Positions 16,696-25,995 of a stretch of 64,000 nucleotides of DNA are shown piece by piece; position 1 is the stretch's first letter, and the number at the start of each line of letters is the position of its first letter. The stretch comes from Alteromonas sp. MMG017. GTDB lineage: Bacteria; Pseudomonadota; Gammaproteobacteria; Enterobacterales; Alteromonadaceae. Both the position numbers and the translations under genes were made by a program. The stretch lies in assembly GCF_018100795.1 (NCBI RefSeq), contig NZ_JAGJDY010000006.1, positions 248,001 through 312,000 of the forward strand, written 5' to 3'. A model generated the notes under the pieces. That model was not told the origin of the DNA. It made no database searches and worked only from the letters and a program-made list of their open reading frames with translations.

Positions 16696-17949
16696 GTGTC
16701 AAAACAGGGATTTACAACCCGGCAGGTTCACGCAGATCGTTTGCTCAATACTCCAGAGCATGGCGGCGTGCATACCAGCACTTCTAATTCTGTACTTTTC
16801 GAATTTTCTGATGCCCAAGGTATCATTGATGCTTTTCAGGGCAAACGTGCAGCTCACGTCTATTCGCGCTCATCATCTCCGTCGGTTGCCGCATTGCAAA
16901 ATATGCTTAACGACCTTGAGGGCGGCTTAGGGGCGTTGTGCTTCTCAACAGGTATGTCTGCCATTAGCAGTACCTTGTTTTCGCTTTTAAAAGCGGGCGA
17001 TCATATTATCGTTAGCCAATATCTGTTTGGGAATACGCGAAGCTTCTTCGATACACTTGCCGATTATGGCGTACAGATTACCTTTGCTGATGTAACGGAT
17101 ATCCAAAACGTTAAAGAAGCGTATTTGCCGAATACGAAAGGGGTCTATACTGAAACGGTAGCCAACCCGGTCACCCAAGTTGCCGACCTACGTGCTATCG
17201 GTCAGTATTGCGAAGAGCGTAATATCTTGTTTATGGTAGATAACACCATGACACCGCCACCGCTTTTTTATGCTAAAGAATTAAAAGCCTCGCTAATATT
17301 TTGCTCACTGACTAAATACATTTCTGGTCACGGTAATGTGTTGGGCGGTGCTGTTATTGATACCGGTCTGTTCAATTGGAAAGGCTTTGGAAACATTAAA
17401 AGCGCTTACCAAGTTGCCGATGAAGCCCAATGGGGTTTAACCCAAATTAAGAAAAAAGGGTTACGAGATTTAGGCGCCACACTGGCCCCTCAGTCTGCAA
17501 CCGCTATCGCGTTAGGTATGGAAACGTTAAGTTTGCGCCTTAGTAGAGCGTGTGAGAATTCACAAAAACTTGCGATGTTTTTAGACAACCACCCCAAAGT
17601 AAAACACGTATTTTACCCTGGGCTGGCAAGTCACCCGCAGCACTTTATGGCGCGAGAGCAGTTAAAAAGAGGCTATGGGGCTATTCTTAGCTTTACCCTT
17701 ATTGATGATATTGACCCAGTTCAATTCTTAAATGCCCTAGAGTTGGTAATTTGCGCTACGCACTTAGGTGATAACCGTACGCTGGCATTGCCTGTTGCTC
17801 CAACGATTTACTTTGAAAATACAGCAGAAGAGCGTGAAGCCATGGGCGTTTCAGATACCATGATAAGAATATCGGTAGGTATTGAAGATACCGACGATCT
17901 TATTAATGATTTCACGAATGCCTTTGACCGCAAATACGCAGCAGAATAA
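16696..17949 (+). CDS. Cystathionine gamma-synthase / O-succinylhomoserine sulfhydrylase family PLP enzyme
   Basis: 417 residues of the trans-sulfuration (Cys/Met metabolism) family. Landmarks are AHVYSRSSSPSVAALQNMLNDLEGG near 54-79, the YTETVANPVTQVADL block, MVDNTMTPP (cofactor Asp) and the PLP-lysine block SLTKYISGHGNVLGG near 210-224. The C-terminal ALPVAPTIYF and IRISVGIEDTDDLIND confirm full length. Which reaction (synthase, sulfhydrylase or lyase) cannot be decided by eye. Start is GTG with GGAG nine bases upstream. No met genes surround it. Confidence 0.88.
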   Translation: MSKQGFTTRQVHADRLLNTPEHGGVHTSTSNSVLFEFSDAQGIIDAFQGKRAAHVYSRSSSPSVAALQNMLNDLEGGLGALCFSTGMSAISSTLFSLLKAGDHIIVSQYLFGNTRSFFDTLADYGVQITFADVTDIQNVKEAYLPNTKGVYTETVANPVTQVADLRAIGQYCEERNILFMVDNTMTPPPLFYAKELKASLIFCSLTKYISGHGNVLGGAVIDTGLFNWKGFGNIKSAYQVADEAQWGLTQIKKKGLRDLGATLAPQSATAIALGMETLSLRLSRACENSQKLAMFLDNHPKVKHVFYPGLASHPQHFMAREQLKRGYGAILSFTLIDDIDPVQFLNALELVICATHLGDNRTLALPVAPTIYFENTAEEREAMGVSDTMIRISVGIEDTDDLINDFTNAFDRKYAAE

Positions 17950-17980
17950 ATTGTCGGTTTCATTGATTTAACGTTAATTT

Positions 17981-18021
17981 CACTTTTTGTTCGTCATCGG
18001 AGCAGTAACGAACAAAAAGTG
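17981..18021. repeat. 14-bp perfect inverted repeat
   Basis: cactttttgttcgt and acgaacaaaaagtg pair exactly around a 13-nt loop. No T-run follows the stem on either strand, so it is not a standard terminator, although it sits 31 bp after a stop codon. Confidence 0.65.
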
Positions 18022-18060
18022 GTGTTACTATCAATTTTGCAAGAAGTAGCTTGGTCCTTT

Positions 18061-18256
18061 TCATCGCATTAATTCTCTTAGTTGTGTTGTGGCAAACTCG
18101 ATTGATTCTGGGTTAGCAGTGAGAGGATCAGCTTCTTGCCCCTTCTTTCCCTTTAAATTCTGCCAGTCGTGCTCTGTTTAATTTACCGTTTTGAATTCTT
18201 GCTAGTGATTTTTACGTTTGAGCTTTTACGTTAGTAAATTCTATAATACGGGCCAT
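18061..18256 (-). pseudogene. Remnant of a short protein gene (one stop, one frameshift)
   Basis: Reading the minus strand from ATG at 18256 gives MARIIEFTNVKAQT, an in-frame TAA, then KSLARIQNGKLNRARLAEF and KGKEG. After one extra base in a GGGG run (about 18140-18145) the frame continues QEADPLTANPESIEFATT and QLRELMR to a stop at 18061. The total of 196 bases is 65 codons plus one base. The joined protein reads as a coherent, basic, helical product of about 64 residues with no repeats. The family is not recognised. Chance cannot be excluded, because both pieces are short. Confidence 0.45.
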
Positions 18257-18354
18257 TCATCAATCAAATTCGAACGATAAGCGGGTATTTTCCTAATATA
18301 TATTCGATTTAAAGTCTCTTATTATTTACACACTAAATTAATAGGAGAAATGTA

Positions 18355-18963
18355 ATGACGTCTATTCTTGTTGTGTATTCAAGCCTTAATGGCGAAAACA
18401 GTAAATCAACCGAGCTTGCTGACTATTACCTTCAGTCACTTGAGGGCGACGAAACATCGGTAACAAAAGTTGATGTAGCAGAACTTGCGTTGGCACATTT
18501 AACGGGTGAAGAAATGCAAGCGTGGATGACAGACGCTAGCGAGCGCACTTCATCACAAAAGAGTTTAGCCGCGATTTCCGATGATCTTGTAGCACAACTT
18601 CAAGCGGCAGACGAAATTGTACTGGCCGTTCCTATGTACAACTTTGGTATTCCTTCATCACTTAAAGCCTATTTCGACCGTATTGCACGAGCGGGTATTA
18701 CCTTTAAATACACGGAAACTGGGCCGGTAGGCTTGCTTGAAGGCAAGCAGGCGAAGGTGTTTGCTAGTCGAGGCGGCGTTTACGAAGGCGGCGACTACGA
18801 TACACAAACACCATACTTAACTCATTTTTTAAATTTCATCGGTATTACTGATGTGAAATTTGTTTATGCAGAAGGACTTAGCATGGGTGAAGACAGTGCT
18901 AATGAAAGTATCGCTAATGCGAAGGCTAAAATAATTGAACTAACCCAAAAAAACGCTGACTAA
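18355..18963 (+). CDS. azoR: FMN-dependent NADH-azoreductase (NAD(P)H-quinone reductase)
   Basis: 202 residues of the AzoR/AcpD flavodoxin-like family. The phosphate-binding start is ILVVYSSLNGENSKSTELADYYL, the FMN-site block VPMYNFGIPSSLKAYFDRIARAG is near 93-115, and the second flavin contact is ASRGGVYEGG. Homologues reduce quinones and azo compounds with NADH in the cytoplasm. A clear AGGAGA ribosome-binding site precedes ATG 18355, and a GC-rich terminator lies downstream. It is monocistronic. Confidence 0.93.
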   Translation: MTSILVVYSSLNGENSKSTELADYYLQSLEGDETSVTKVDVAELALAHLTGEEMQAWMTDASERTSSQKSLAAISDDLVAQLQAADEIVLAVPMYNFGIPSSLKAYFDRIARAGITFKYTETGPVGLLEGKQAKVFASRGGVYEGGDYDTQTPYLTHFLNFIGITDVKFVYAEGLSMGEDSANESIANAKAKIIELTQKNAD

Positions 18964-19034
18964 ATCTATGCAGTTAGCAAAACGCAATGAGTGCGTTTCA
19001 GCTAAAGTGTGTTCCAAGTTGAGTGTGCTTGATT

Positions 19035-19061
19035 GCCCCGCATATTATGCGGGGCTTTTTT
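19035..19061 (+). terminator. Intrinsic terminator of azoR
   Basis: GCCCCGCAT - ATT - ATGCGGGGC followed by TTTTTT. Confidence 0.93.
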
Positions 19062-19214
19062 ATGCGCGGTTTTTATTCAGAGATTTTTATTAGTGGTGTT
19101 TAAATCAGAGATTTGTCGAATTGAGTAATTTTCACCTAGGGTTTACAGCCTAATAGTCAATCACTCGATTCTCTGGGTATAATGCGGGCATAACTAAAAA
19201 ATAAAGTCGTTATT

Positions 19215-21752
19215 ATGCAGAAATTTTCCTCACTTGTTTTAGCTTCTAGTATTACGCTCCTGCTTAGCGGATGCGCCAATACAGATTCAACTACTGAATT
19301 AAACGCTAAAAGAAGCGCCGCCCAAAGTGACACCCTTTCATCTAGGGCACCTAAAAGTATCCGTAATGAGCCAATTGCTTCCTACACTCCCGACATTGAG
19401 CAGGGCCCTGTACAGTATTCAGAAAACGGTGAGATTACCTTAAAACAAATTATGGCCGACCCACAATGGTTAGGCAGAGCGCCGACTAATATGGGGTGGT
19501 CAATTGATGGTAGCCACATTGTTTACGAAAGAGAACAACCTAACAGCCAGCTAAAAGATGTTTATATCGCGAGTCTTGATGCGGCAGATAAAAGTGTAAA
19601 AGCACCTTTATCTCAATTACATCAATATAAATACGATGAGCGGGTAGAGCGTGAAGACGGTGTCATTGCTTATCGATTTAAAGACAGCGTATATGTGCAA
19701 TTTGCCAACGATGAAGTGGTACAACTTACCCGTGGTGGCAGTTTTCTCTCGTCACTATCTTTTATGACTGACGGGCGTTTAATGGCGTTAAGTGGCAATA
19801 GCGCCATTGCCATAAACCTGACTAACGGTAGCAGGGAAGAATTGGTGAGTTGGTCATTCAGTGATGCACCAGAACCCGTAGCTGCGCCAAAAGATTATAT
19901 TGCCGAGCAGCAGCAATCATTAATTCAATACATTGCTAAAAAGCGTAAAAATCGTGAAGCCAAGGCGAAAGCACAAGACACCCTAGCGGCAAATAACACT
20001 AGCATTGCACCTGATGCATTTTATTTTGATAAAACCCATAAGCTGGTGGGCGTGAGTGTCTCTCCGAAAGGGAATTTCGCGATTGTGGCGACTACGCCAG
20101 ATACGCCTTCCCGAGATGATAGTGACATTATGCCGCACTATATTCAGGAAGATAGCCGTATCGCCAGTAAGCCTGTACGTAGAAAGGTAGCTGACGCAGA
20201 ACCCATAAATCATCAGCTTTGGCTTTTAGACTTAGCAAGCGGTGAAAAGTCTCTATTAAATTACTTTAGCTTACCCGGCTATAACGACGATGTATTAGCC
20301 GAAGTGAAGGCTGAAAATGCAGAAGCTAAAGGTGAGCGTTATGATGTGAACCGCTTACCAAGACCTATTACTTTGCTGTCTAGCTGGAACTGGCAAAAGC
20401 CATCTATAAGCTGGCACAAAGACGGTGAGCAAGTTGCGGTAATGGTAGAAGCGTGGGACAACAAGGATCGCTGGATTGCCACGGTAGACCTCGATAACCA
20501 ACGTTTAGTGAACCAACATCGCTTACATGATGATGCATGGGTAAACTATCGCTTTAACAGCTTTGGTTGGTTTAATAACAGCGAAACCCTGTACTATCAG
20601 TCCGAACACTCAGGCTATGCGCACCTTTATACGCAAGCGTTGGGTCAAGCCCCTAAAGCGTTAACACAGGGGACGTTCATTACCGATAGCCCTACGTTGT
20701 CTAATGATGACATGTGGATGTACTTTACCGCGAACAGTAAACACCCTGGTATATTCGAAGTTTATCGCGTGAAGGCTACCGGCGGCGAAGTTGAAGCGCT
20801 AACCAATCTCAACGGTTTAACAGAGTATGAACTTAGCCCAGATAACACCACATTAGTGTTAAGCCACGGTAAAGTATCTCGCCCGCCTGAGCTTTATGTT
20901 AAAGCGGTAGATAGCACGCAAGCAGCAACTAAAATTACCGATACGGTTAGCGACGCGTTTACCGCTATGCCTTGGGCAGTGCCTAACGTGGTGGCCATTC
21001 CATCTAGTCACACCGATGCGCCTATTTATGCCCGTGTTTACTTACCGAAAGATTATCAAGCAGACAAGCCGCTAAAAGCCGTAGTCTTTAATCACGGTGC
21101 AGGTTATTTGCAGAATGCCCACTTAGGGTGGTCTTTGTATTTCAGAGAATACATGTTCAATAGCATGCTAGTGCAACAAGGGTATGTGGTACTTGATATG
21201 GACTACCGTGCCTCGGCTGGTTACGGGCGAGACTGGCGTACCGCTATCTACCGCAACATGGGGACGCCTGAAGTACAAGATTTACGCGATGGGGTTAATT
21301 GGTTAGTAGAAAACGCCAATGTGGATCGTAACCGAATAGGCACATACGGGGGCTCTTATGGTGGCTTCTTAACTTTCATGTCTATGTTTAACGCACCGGA
21401 TCTTTTTGCGGCTGGTGCAGCGCTTCGCCCAGTAACGGATTGGGCGCATTATAACATTGGGTATACGTCTAACATCCTGAACACCCCAGATGTTGATCCT
21501 ATTGCTTATGAGCGCAGTTCACCTATCTATTTTGCAGAAGGGCTAGAGAAGCCACTGTTAATTAACGCCCCCATGGTTGATGACAATGTGTTCTTCCATG
21601 ATACGGTTCGATTAGTTCAGCGCTTAATTGAGCTAGAAAAAGAGAACTTTGAAACGGCTATTTACCCAGTAGAGCCACATGGCTTTGTGCAACCAAGTTC
21701 TTGGTTAGACGAATACCGCCGAATCTATAAATTATTCGAAGAGAACTTGTAG
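19215..21752 (+). CDS. S9 family peptidase (prolyl oligopeptidase / DPP IV-like) lipoprotein
   Basis: 845 residues. A lipoprotein signal ends in LLLSGC (Cys19), so the enzyme is membrane-anchored in the periplasm or outer membrane. A beta-propeller (about 90-570, with repeated WSIDGSHIVY / SPDNTTLVLS-type blades) is followed by the alpha/beta-hydrolase domain. The nucleophile elbow GTYGGSYGGF places Ser at 714. The Asp is in MVDDNVFF (789/790) and the His in EPHGF (822). Homologues cleave short peptides, often after proline. The gene stands alone between terminators. Confidence 0.93.
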   Translation: MQKFSSLVLASSITLLLSGCANTDSTTELNAKRSAAQSDTLSSRAPKSIRNEPIASYTPDIEQGPVQYSENGEITLKQIMADPQWLGRAPTNMGWSIDGSHIVYEREQPNSQLKDVYIASLDAADKSVKAPLSQLHQYKYDERVEREDGVIAYRFKDSVYVQFANDEVVQLTRGGSFLSSLSFMTDGRLMALSGNSAIAINLTNGSREELVSWSFSDAPEPVAAPKDYIAEQQQSLIQYIAKKRKNREAKAKAQDTLAANNTSIAPDAFYFDKTHKLVGVSVSPKGNFAIVATTPDTPSRDDSDIMPHYIQEDSRIASKPVRRKVADAEPINHQLWLLDLASGEKSLLNYFSLPGYNDDVLAEVKAENAEAKGERYDVNRLPRPITLLSSWNWQKPSISWHKDGEQVAVMVEAWDNKDRWIATVDLDNQRLVNQHRLHDDAWVNYRFNSFGWFNNSETLYYQSEHSGYAHLYTQALGQAPKALTQGTFITDSPTLSNDDMWMYFTANSKHPGIFEVYRVKATGGEVEALTNLNGLTEYELSPDNTTLVLSHGKVSRPPELYVKAVDSTQAATKITDTVSDAFTAMPWAVPNVVAIPSSHTDAPIYARVYLPKDYQADKPLKAVVFNHGAGYLQNAHLGWSLYFREYMFNSMLVQQGYVVLDMDYRASAGYGRDWRTAIYRNMGTPEVQDLRDGVNWLVENANVDRNRIGTYGGSYGGFLTFMSMFNAPDLFAAGAALRPVTDWAHYNIGYTSNILNTPDVDPIAYERSSPIYFAEGLEKPLLINAPMVDDNVFFHDTVRLVQRLIELEKENFETAIYPVEPHGFVQPSSWLDEYRRIYKLFEENL

Positions 21753-21780
21753 TTAGTTAAGGCTGGTTATTAAGATAAAA

Positions 21781-21806
21781 AAACGCCCCTATACAGGGGC
21801 GTTTTT
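21781..21806. terminator. Bidirectional terminator
   Basis: aaacgcccct - atac - aggggcgttttt between convergent genes, with an A-run on one side and a T-run on the other. Confidence 0.92.
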
Positions 21807-21841
21807 GTTTTAACCAGGAATAAACACGAGCAACTGAATAT

Positions 21842-22429
21842 TCATCGTTTCTTAGCGGTTAACCACATAAGTGTAAAGATGATCAATCCACTTGCCGCAC
21901 CGAATAAGTGCGAATCAATGGCGACTTTGGCGTCAATCAGTGCAGCCACCTGCGCACTACTGCCCGATATTTGTTCATAAACCACTTTTAGCGCAACGCC
22001 GCCTAGTAAAATCCAACCAGAGCGCATCTTATTCATAATATCCATTAGCGCGCCCCATACAAAAATACCGTGCAGCGCACCAGATAGCCCCGCATACCAA
22101 ATAAGATCTTCAGAAAACAGGTAAAGGCCTGCACTTGTGCCTAAGCTGCACCATACAAATACTTTTAAGAACCGACCTATTCGGTAATGTTCACCGTGTA
22201 GTGCCCACAGTAAGGTAAGGCCTGATAAATTCAGCAACAGGTGATACCCATTGGTATGCACAATATTGCCAGACAATAAGCGCCAGGTTTCAAGCCCTTG
22301 AATGGCGAAACGATCGTAAGCTAACCACTCACCAGAGAGGGGTTCTAAGAAAAAAGCGACGATAGCGCAAAGCGCTAAAATAAGTGGGCCTACGCTATAC
22401 TTAGGTGAGACCGGTAGTGACATCATCAT
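21842..22429 (-). CDS. rrtA: Rhombosortase
   Basis: 195 residues with about six membrane helices, a small rhomboid-family intramembrane serine protease. WRLLSGNIVHTNGYHLLLNLSGL matches the rhombosortase N-terminal block. The catalytic Ser is in WYAGLSGALHGIF and the catalytic His in IDSHLFGAASG. In the family it cleaves the C-terminal GlyGly-CTERM sorting tail of secreted proteins. No GlyGly-CTERM protein is encoded in this window. Three consecutive ATG codons leave the exact start open by up to two residues. Confidence 0.85.
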   Translation of the reverse strand: MMMSLPVSPKYSVGPLILALCAIVAFFLEPLSGEWLAYDRFAIQGLETWRLLSGNIVHTNGYHLLLNLSGLTLLWALHGEHYRIGRFLKVFVWCSLGTSAGLYLFSEDLIWYAGLSGALHGIFVWGALMDIMNKMRSGWILLGGVALKVVYEQISGSSAQVAALIDAKVAIDSHLFGAASGLIIFTLMWLTAKKR

Positions 22430-22568
22430 TGTTATTTATTTTAGTAATCCGTGTGTGCTGGGTATGATACATAAAATTGCCAGTAGGGTGGAAAGCGTTA
22501 TCGGTAAAATTGCTTTTTTCATCGGCTTCCGCCTATATAACAATCATAAAAAAGTAAAGAGGTGACAG

Positions 22569-23333
22569 ATGTCTCTAATTTTAAGTGAAAAGAAAAATGG
22601 GATCTTGACGATCACCATTAATCGCCCAGAGAAGAAAAATGCCTTAACCCGAGAAATGTATCAGGCCATGGCTGACGCATTATTCAGTATTGAAAATGAC
22701 GATAGCATTAAGACAGTGCTGTTTCGTGGCGAAGGGGACTGTTTCACTTCAGGTAACGACATTAGTGATTTTGCCGGGCGCAAAGAAGGGGATGACGTTA
22801 ATGAGTCGGCGGCATTTATGCGCGGGCTAATAAACTGCAAAGTGCCGGTGGTGGCACAAGTGCATGGTATGGCTGTGGGTATAGGCACGACTATGCTTTT
22901 ACATTGTGATTTTATCTATGCTGAGACAAACACCCGATTTGTTCTACCATTCATCAACTTAGGTCTTGTTCCTGAATTTGCTTCAAGTTATCTTCTTCCG
23001 AAACTGGCTGGGCATGTAAAAGCCAGTGAGTGGCTGATGTTAGGCGAACCATTTGGCACAGAAGATGCCTGTCAGTTTGGGTTAATTACTGGTAGCTATT
23101 CTGCCGAGGAGTTAACCGAGAAAGTGGCATCGGTATGTAAAAAGCTGGTGGCAAAGCCCTCATTTGCATTGATGCAAACCAAATCACTGTTAAAGAATGA
23201 TGTGGAATCTACCCATCACTATATGGATATTGAATTCGATGTGTTTGGTCAAGCTATGGATTCAGAGGCAGCGCGTGAAGCGTTTGATGCGTTTTTGTCA
23301 AAACGTCCGATCAATCCGGAGAAATTTAAATAA
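22569..23333 (+). CDS. Enoyl-CoA hydratase/isomerase family protein
   Basis: 254 residues of the crotonase fold. INRPEKKNALTREMY is the start block, and the oxyanion-hole regions are CFTSGNDISDF near 59-69 and QVHGMAVGIGTTMLLHCDFIYA near 97-118. GLVPEFASSYLLPKLAG supplies one catalytic-type Glu. Acts on enoyl-CoA in beta-oxidation or a related pathway. AGAGGTGACAG ribosome-binding site. It is followed 15 bp later by gamma-glutamyltransferase, so likely co-transcribed despite unrelated function. Confidence 0.88.
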   Translation: MSLILSEKKNGILTITINRPEKKNALTREMYQAMADALFSIENDDSIKTVLFRGEGDCFTSGNDISDFAGRKEGDDVNESAAFMRGLINCKVPVVAQVHGMAVGIGTTMLLHCDFIYAETNTRFVLPFINLGLVPEFASSYLLPKLAGHVKASEWLMLGEPFGTEDACQFGLITGSYSAEELTEKVASVCKKLVAKPSFALMQTKSLLKNDVESTHHYMDIEFDVFGQAMDSEAAREAFDAFLSKRPINPEKFK

Positions 23334-23348
23334 AGAGGAAGTCATATT

Positions 23349-25106
23349 TTGAAACGTGGTTCATGGTTTAGTTCATCGTTTTTAGCCATTGCAGTTTCAA
23401 GCTGCCTGTTGGTGTCTGCTAATGCACAACAAGTAAGAGAAGTCGGGGAGCCAGAGGCGGCCACAGGATACGTGGATAAAAAAGCGTTTGCTGCTGAAGA
23501 TTACATGGTGGTAGCGGCTAACCCATACGCTTCATGGGCAGGCAAAAACATTTTGGCAAAAGGTGGAAGCGCCATTGATGCTGCCGTTGCAGTCCAATCA
23601 ATGTTATCGCTTGTTGAACCACAGTCCTCTGGTATCGGTGGTGGTGCGTTTATATTGTATTGGGACAATAAAAACAAAGTGCTACACACCTTTGATGGCA
23701 GAGAAACCGCGCCTGCGGCCGTAAACGCTCATTGGTTTATGGAGGGTAACAAGCCGATGCGTTGGCTTGATGCTGTAGTAGGCGGAAAATCGGTAGGTGT
23801 ACCTGGCGCTATTAAAGCGCTAGAAACCGCACAAAGTGAATTCGGCAACTTGCCGTGGAACTCACTGTTTGACGATTCTATTAAAACAGCGACCGAAGGG
23901 TTTCGTGTATCTCCACGACTGGCTAAGCTTATTGCCCTTGACTACCACCCGGGTTTAAAAACGTTTCCCACCAGTTCTACGTATTTCTTTCCTGCAGGGC
24001 TTCCGTTAAAAGAAGGCGCAATACGTAAGAACAAGCAATTGGCTAAAACGTTGAAGGGTCTTGCCGCAAACGGCACTGATTACCTTTATAAAGGCGAACT
24101 GGCAGAAAAAATCGTTAAAACGGTGAATTCTGCTTCAATCAACCCAGGTCAAATGACGACAGAAGACTTGGCCGCCTACGAACCTATTCGACGTGAACCG
24201 GTTTGTGGCTTGTATCGTGAAAAGCAGATTTGTGGCATGGCACCGCCAAGTTCGGGTGGTATTAACGTTTACCAAATTCTGAAAATGTTAGAAGGGCAGG
24301 ATTTTTCTTCCTTCACGCCTGATTCTGTAGAGTTCGCCAACGTTTTCACGCAATCAAGTGCATTGGCTTACGCTGACAGAGAAAAATACATAGCGGATAG
24401 TGATTTTACCAACCTACCGTTTGCCGCCATGATTAACACTGCTTATTTACACCGCCGCGCTGAAGGTATTGCACCAGATAAGAAGTGGCGACGTGTGCGT
24501 GCGGGTAACCCATACGGCGATGCCAATATTAGTCTTGGCAGCAACATGGAGCAGCCAAATACATCGCACTTCTCTATTGTCGATAAAGAGGGCAATGCGG
24601 TGTCGATGACCACAAGCATCGAATTTATGTTTGGTTCGGGCTTGATGGTTGGAGGTTTCTTGCTAAATAACCAATTGACCGACTTCTCGTTCTCACCTAC
24701 ACAGAATCGTTTCCCTGTACCTAACCGTGTTGAGCCAGGTAAGCGCCCTCGAAGCGCGATGAGCCCAACAATGGTATTCGACAAGGAAGGTGACTTAGAA
24801 GTGGTAGTAGGCTCTCCTGGTGGCTCTCGTATTGTAAGTTACGTGGCTCAAACGTTAGTAGGTGTGTTGGATTTTGGATTAGACATACAACAGGCTATTA
24901 ATTTGCCTAAAATCACCAACCGAAATGATTACACCGCCCTTGAAAAGGGAACGCCTATTGCTGAGCTTGAAGCGCCGTTAAAAGCGTTAGGGCATAATGT
25001 AAAGGTTGTCGACCTAAACAGTGGTTTACACGGTATTCAAATTAAGTCGGGTAAGATTATTGGCGGTGCCGATCCAAGACGTGAAGGCGTTGCGGTAGGG
25101 CGTTAA
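23349..25106 (+). CDS. ggt: Gamma-glutamyltransferase
   Basis: 585 residues, periplasmic. Signal peptide cleaves after VSANA near residue 26. VAANPYASWAGKNILAKGGSAIDAAVAVQ, SSGIGGGAFILYWD and APPSSGGINVYQILKML are large-subunit motifs. The autoprocessing/nucleophile Thr is T405 in PNTSHFSIVD, and the small subunit carries PGKRPRSAMSPTMV and GSPGGSRIVSYV. It hydrolyses glutathione and transfers the gamma-glutamyl group. The start is TTG at 23349 with AGAGGAAG seven bases upstream, and no ATG lies near. A 14-bp tandem duplication and a terminator follow. Confidence 0.94.
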   Translation: MKRGSWFSSSFLAIAVSSCLLVSANAQQVREVGEPEAATGYVDKKAFAAEDYMVVAANPYASWAGKNILAKGGSAIDAAVAVQSMLSLVEPQSSGIGGGAFILYWDNKNKVLHTFDGRETAPAAVNAHWFMEGNKPMRWLDAVVGGKSVGVPGAIKALETAQSEFGNLPWNSLFDDSIKTATEGFRVSPRLAKLIALDYHPGLKTFPTSSTYFFPAGLPLKEGAIRKNKQLAKTLKGLAANGTDYLYKGELAEKIVKTVNSASINPGQMTTEDLAAYEPIRREPVCGLYREKQICGMAPPSSGGINVYQILKMLEGQDFSSFTPDSVEFANVFTQSSALAYADREKYIADSDFTNLPFAAMINTAYLHRRAEGIAPDKKWRRVRAGNPYGDANISLGSNMEQPNTSHFSIVDKEGNAVSMTTSIEFMFGSGLMVGGFLLNNQLTDFSFSPTQNRFPVPNRVEPGKRPRSAMSPTMVFDKEGDLEVVVGSPGGSRIVSYVAQTLVGVLDFGLDIQQAINLPKITNRNDYTALEKGTPIAELEAPLKALGHNVKVVDLNSGLHGIQIKSGKIIGGADPRREGVAVGR

Positions 25107-25118
25107 GGTAGTTAGTCT

Positions 25119-25146
25119 AAGCTGCTAAATTCAAGCTGCTAAATTC
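25119..25146. repeat. 14-bp tandem duplication after ggt
   Basis: aagctgctaaattc occurs twice without gap (25119-25132, 25133-25146), between the ggt stop codon and its terminator. Confidence 0.7.
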
Positions 25147-25188
25147 ATGCTACGCGTTAGCACTATATTAGCACTGTAGCTAAATACT

Positions 25189-25227
25189 AAAAGGCTGTTC
25201 GAATCATACATTCGAACAGCCTTTTTT
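25189..25227. terminator. Bidirectional terminator between ggt and a lipoprotein gene
   Basis: aaggctgttcgaat / attcgaacagcctt hairpin with A and T runs. Confidence 0.92.
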
Positions 25228-25228
25228 A

Positions 25229-25687
25229 TTACATAAAATGGTCTGGGTGAATTTGAGATACTTTCCACATACCATCTTCTTTAATGAGATCTAAACTGCG
25301 CAAGTCTTCAATTTTATCGTCATCGTACATTCCACTTAAAAACACGGTAACCGTTGCCTTCTCTGAGAACTCAGAGCGCCCAACACTGTTACCGCTTTGC
25401 GGGGTAATAATCACAGTGTCGTATTTTAAATTTAATAGATGACGCTGTACGTTTCTGTTGCTGTGGTAATTGGTCAGAATTCTAGCCAAACGATCGGACG
25501 ACAGGCTAATTGCAACATCAAGATTATCATCTTCATAAACGCTTTTTAGAAATGTCACTGCCGAATACTCTGGTGTACTGTCGGCTAGCATACCGTAGCG
25601 ACCCATTCCTTCTTCTTTTTCTTCACATCCTGCTAAACAAAGCACGCTAAGCAAAACGGCATACAAACCAAAACGAAAAGAACGCAT
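25229..25687 (-). CDS. Small lipoprotein of unknown function
   Basis: About 152 residues. The signal peptide ends at the lipobox VLCLAGC, giving a lipid-anchored protein. After EEKEEG comes a DUF4878/SnoaL-like layout: VTFLKSVYEDDNLDVAISLSSDRLARIL, then beta strands ending EKATVTVFLSGMYDDDKIEDLRSLDLIKEDGMWKVSQIHPDHF. This alpha-plus-beta cone fold would bind a small ligand or act structurally, but no function is known. ATG at 25687 is preferred over TTG at 25702 because GGGG lies upstream of it. The stop codon abuts a terminator. Confidence 0.8.
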   Translation of the reverse strand: MRSFRFGLYAVLLSVLCLAGCEEKEEGMGRYGMLADSTPEYSAVTFLKSVYEDDNLDVAISLSSDRLARILTNYHSNRNVQRHLLNLKYDTVIITPQSGNSVGRSEFSEKATVTVFLSGMYDDDKIEDLRSLDLIKEDGMWKVSQIHPDHFM

Positions 25688-25930
25688 TAATGACAACCCC
25701 AAAATAAGATAAAGGAAAATGATCGCGCATATTATCGTGACTCATCCGATGAGACGCAAGCCAATAAGTCTTAATCTTTCGAATAACATTCACTAATTTC
25801 TTTAACGAATCTCTTAAATTACAGTCTTTAGATAAAGATAGTTGAGATGAAAGGTTTTGAGTTCTTTTTTGCTAAAAACAAAAGTATAACGATGATTAAC
25901 GCTATGCCTTTATAGGGTATCTTAAAACAA

Positions 25931-25954
25931 AAAACGAGGCCGAAGCCTCGTTTT
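25931..25954 (-). terminator. Terminator of cysK
   Basis: On the minus strand AACGAGGC - TTCG - GCCTCGTT with a UUCG tetraloop, followed by TTTTTTGTTTT. Confidence 0.92.
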
Positions 25955-25995
25955 GTTATTTTACTCGTACCCGCGTAACGGGGTGGTAAAGCTAA

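Larger units (their letters stand above)
17950..18354. other. Intergenic region with hairpin and gene remnant
   Basis: 405 bases. They hold a 14-bp perfect inverted repeat (17981-18021), a short decayed reading frame on the minus strand (18061-18256) and the leader and AGGAGA ribosome-binding site of the azoreductase gene. Confidence 0.6.
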
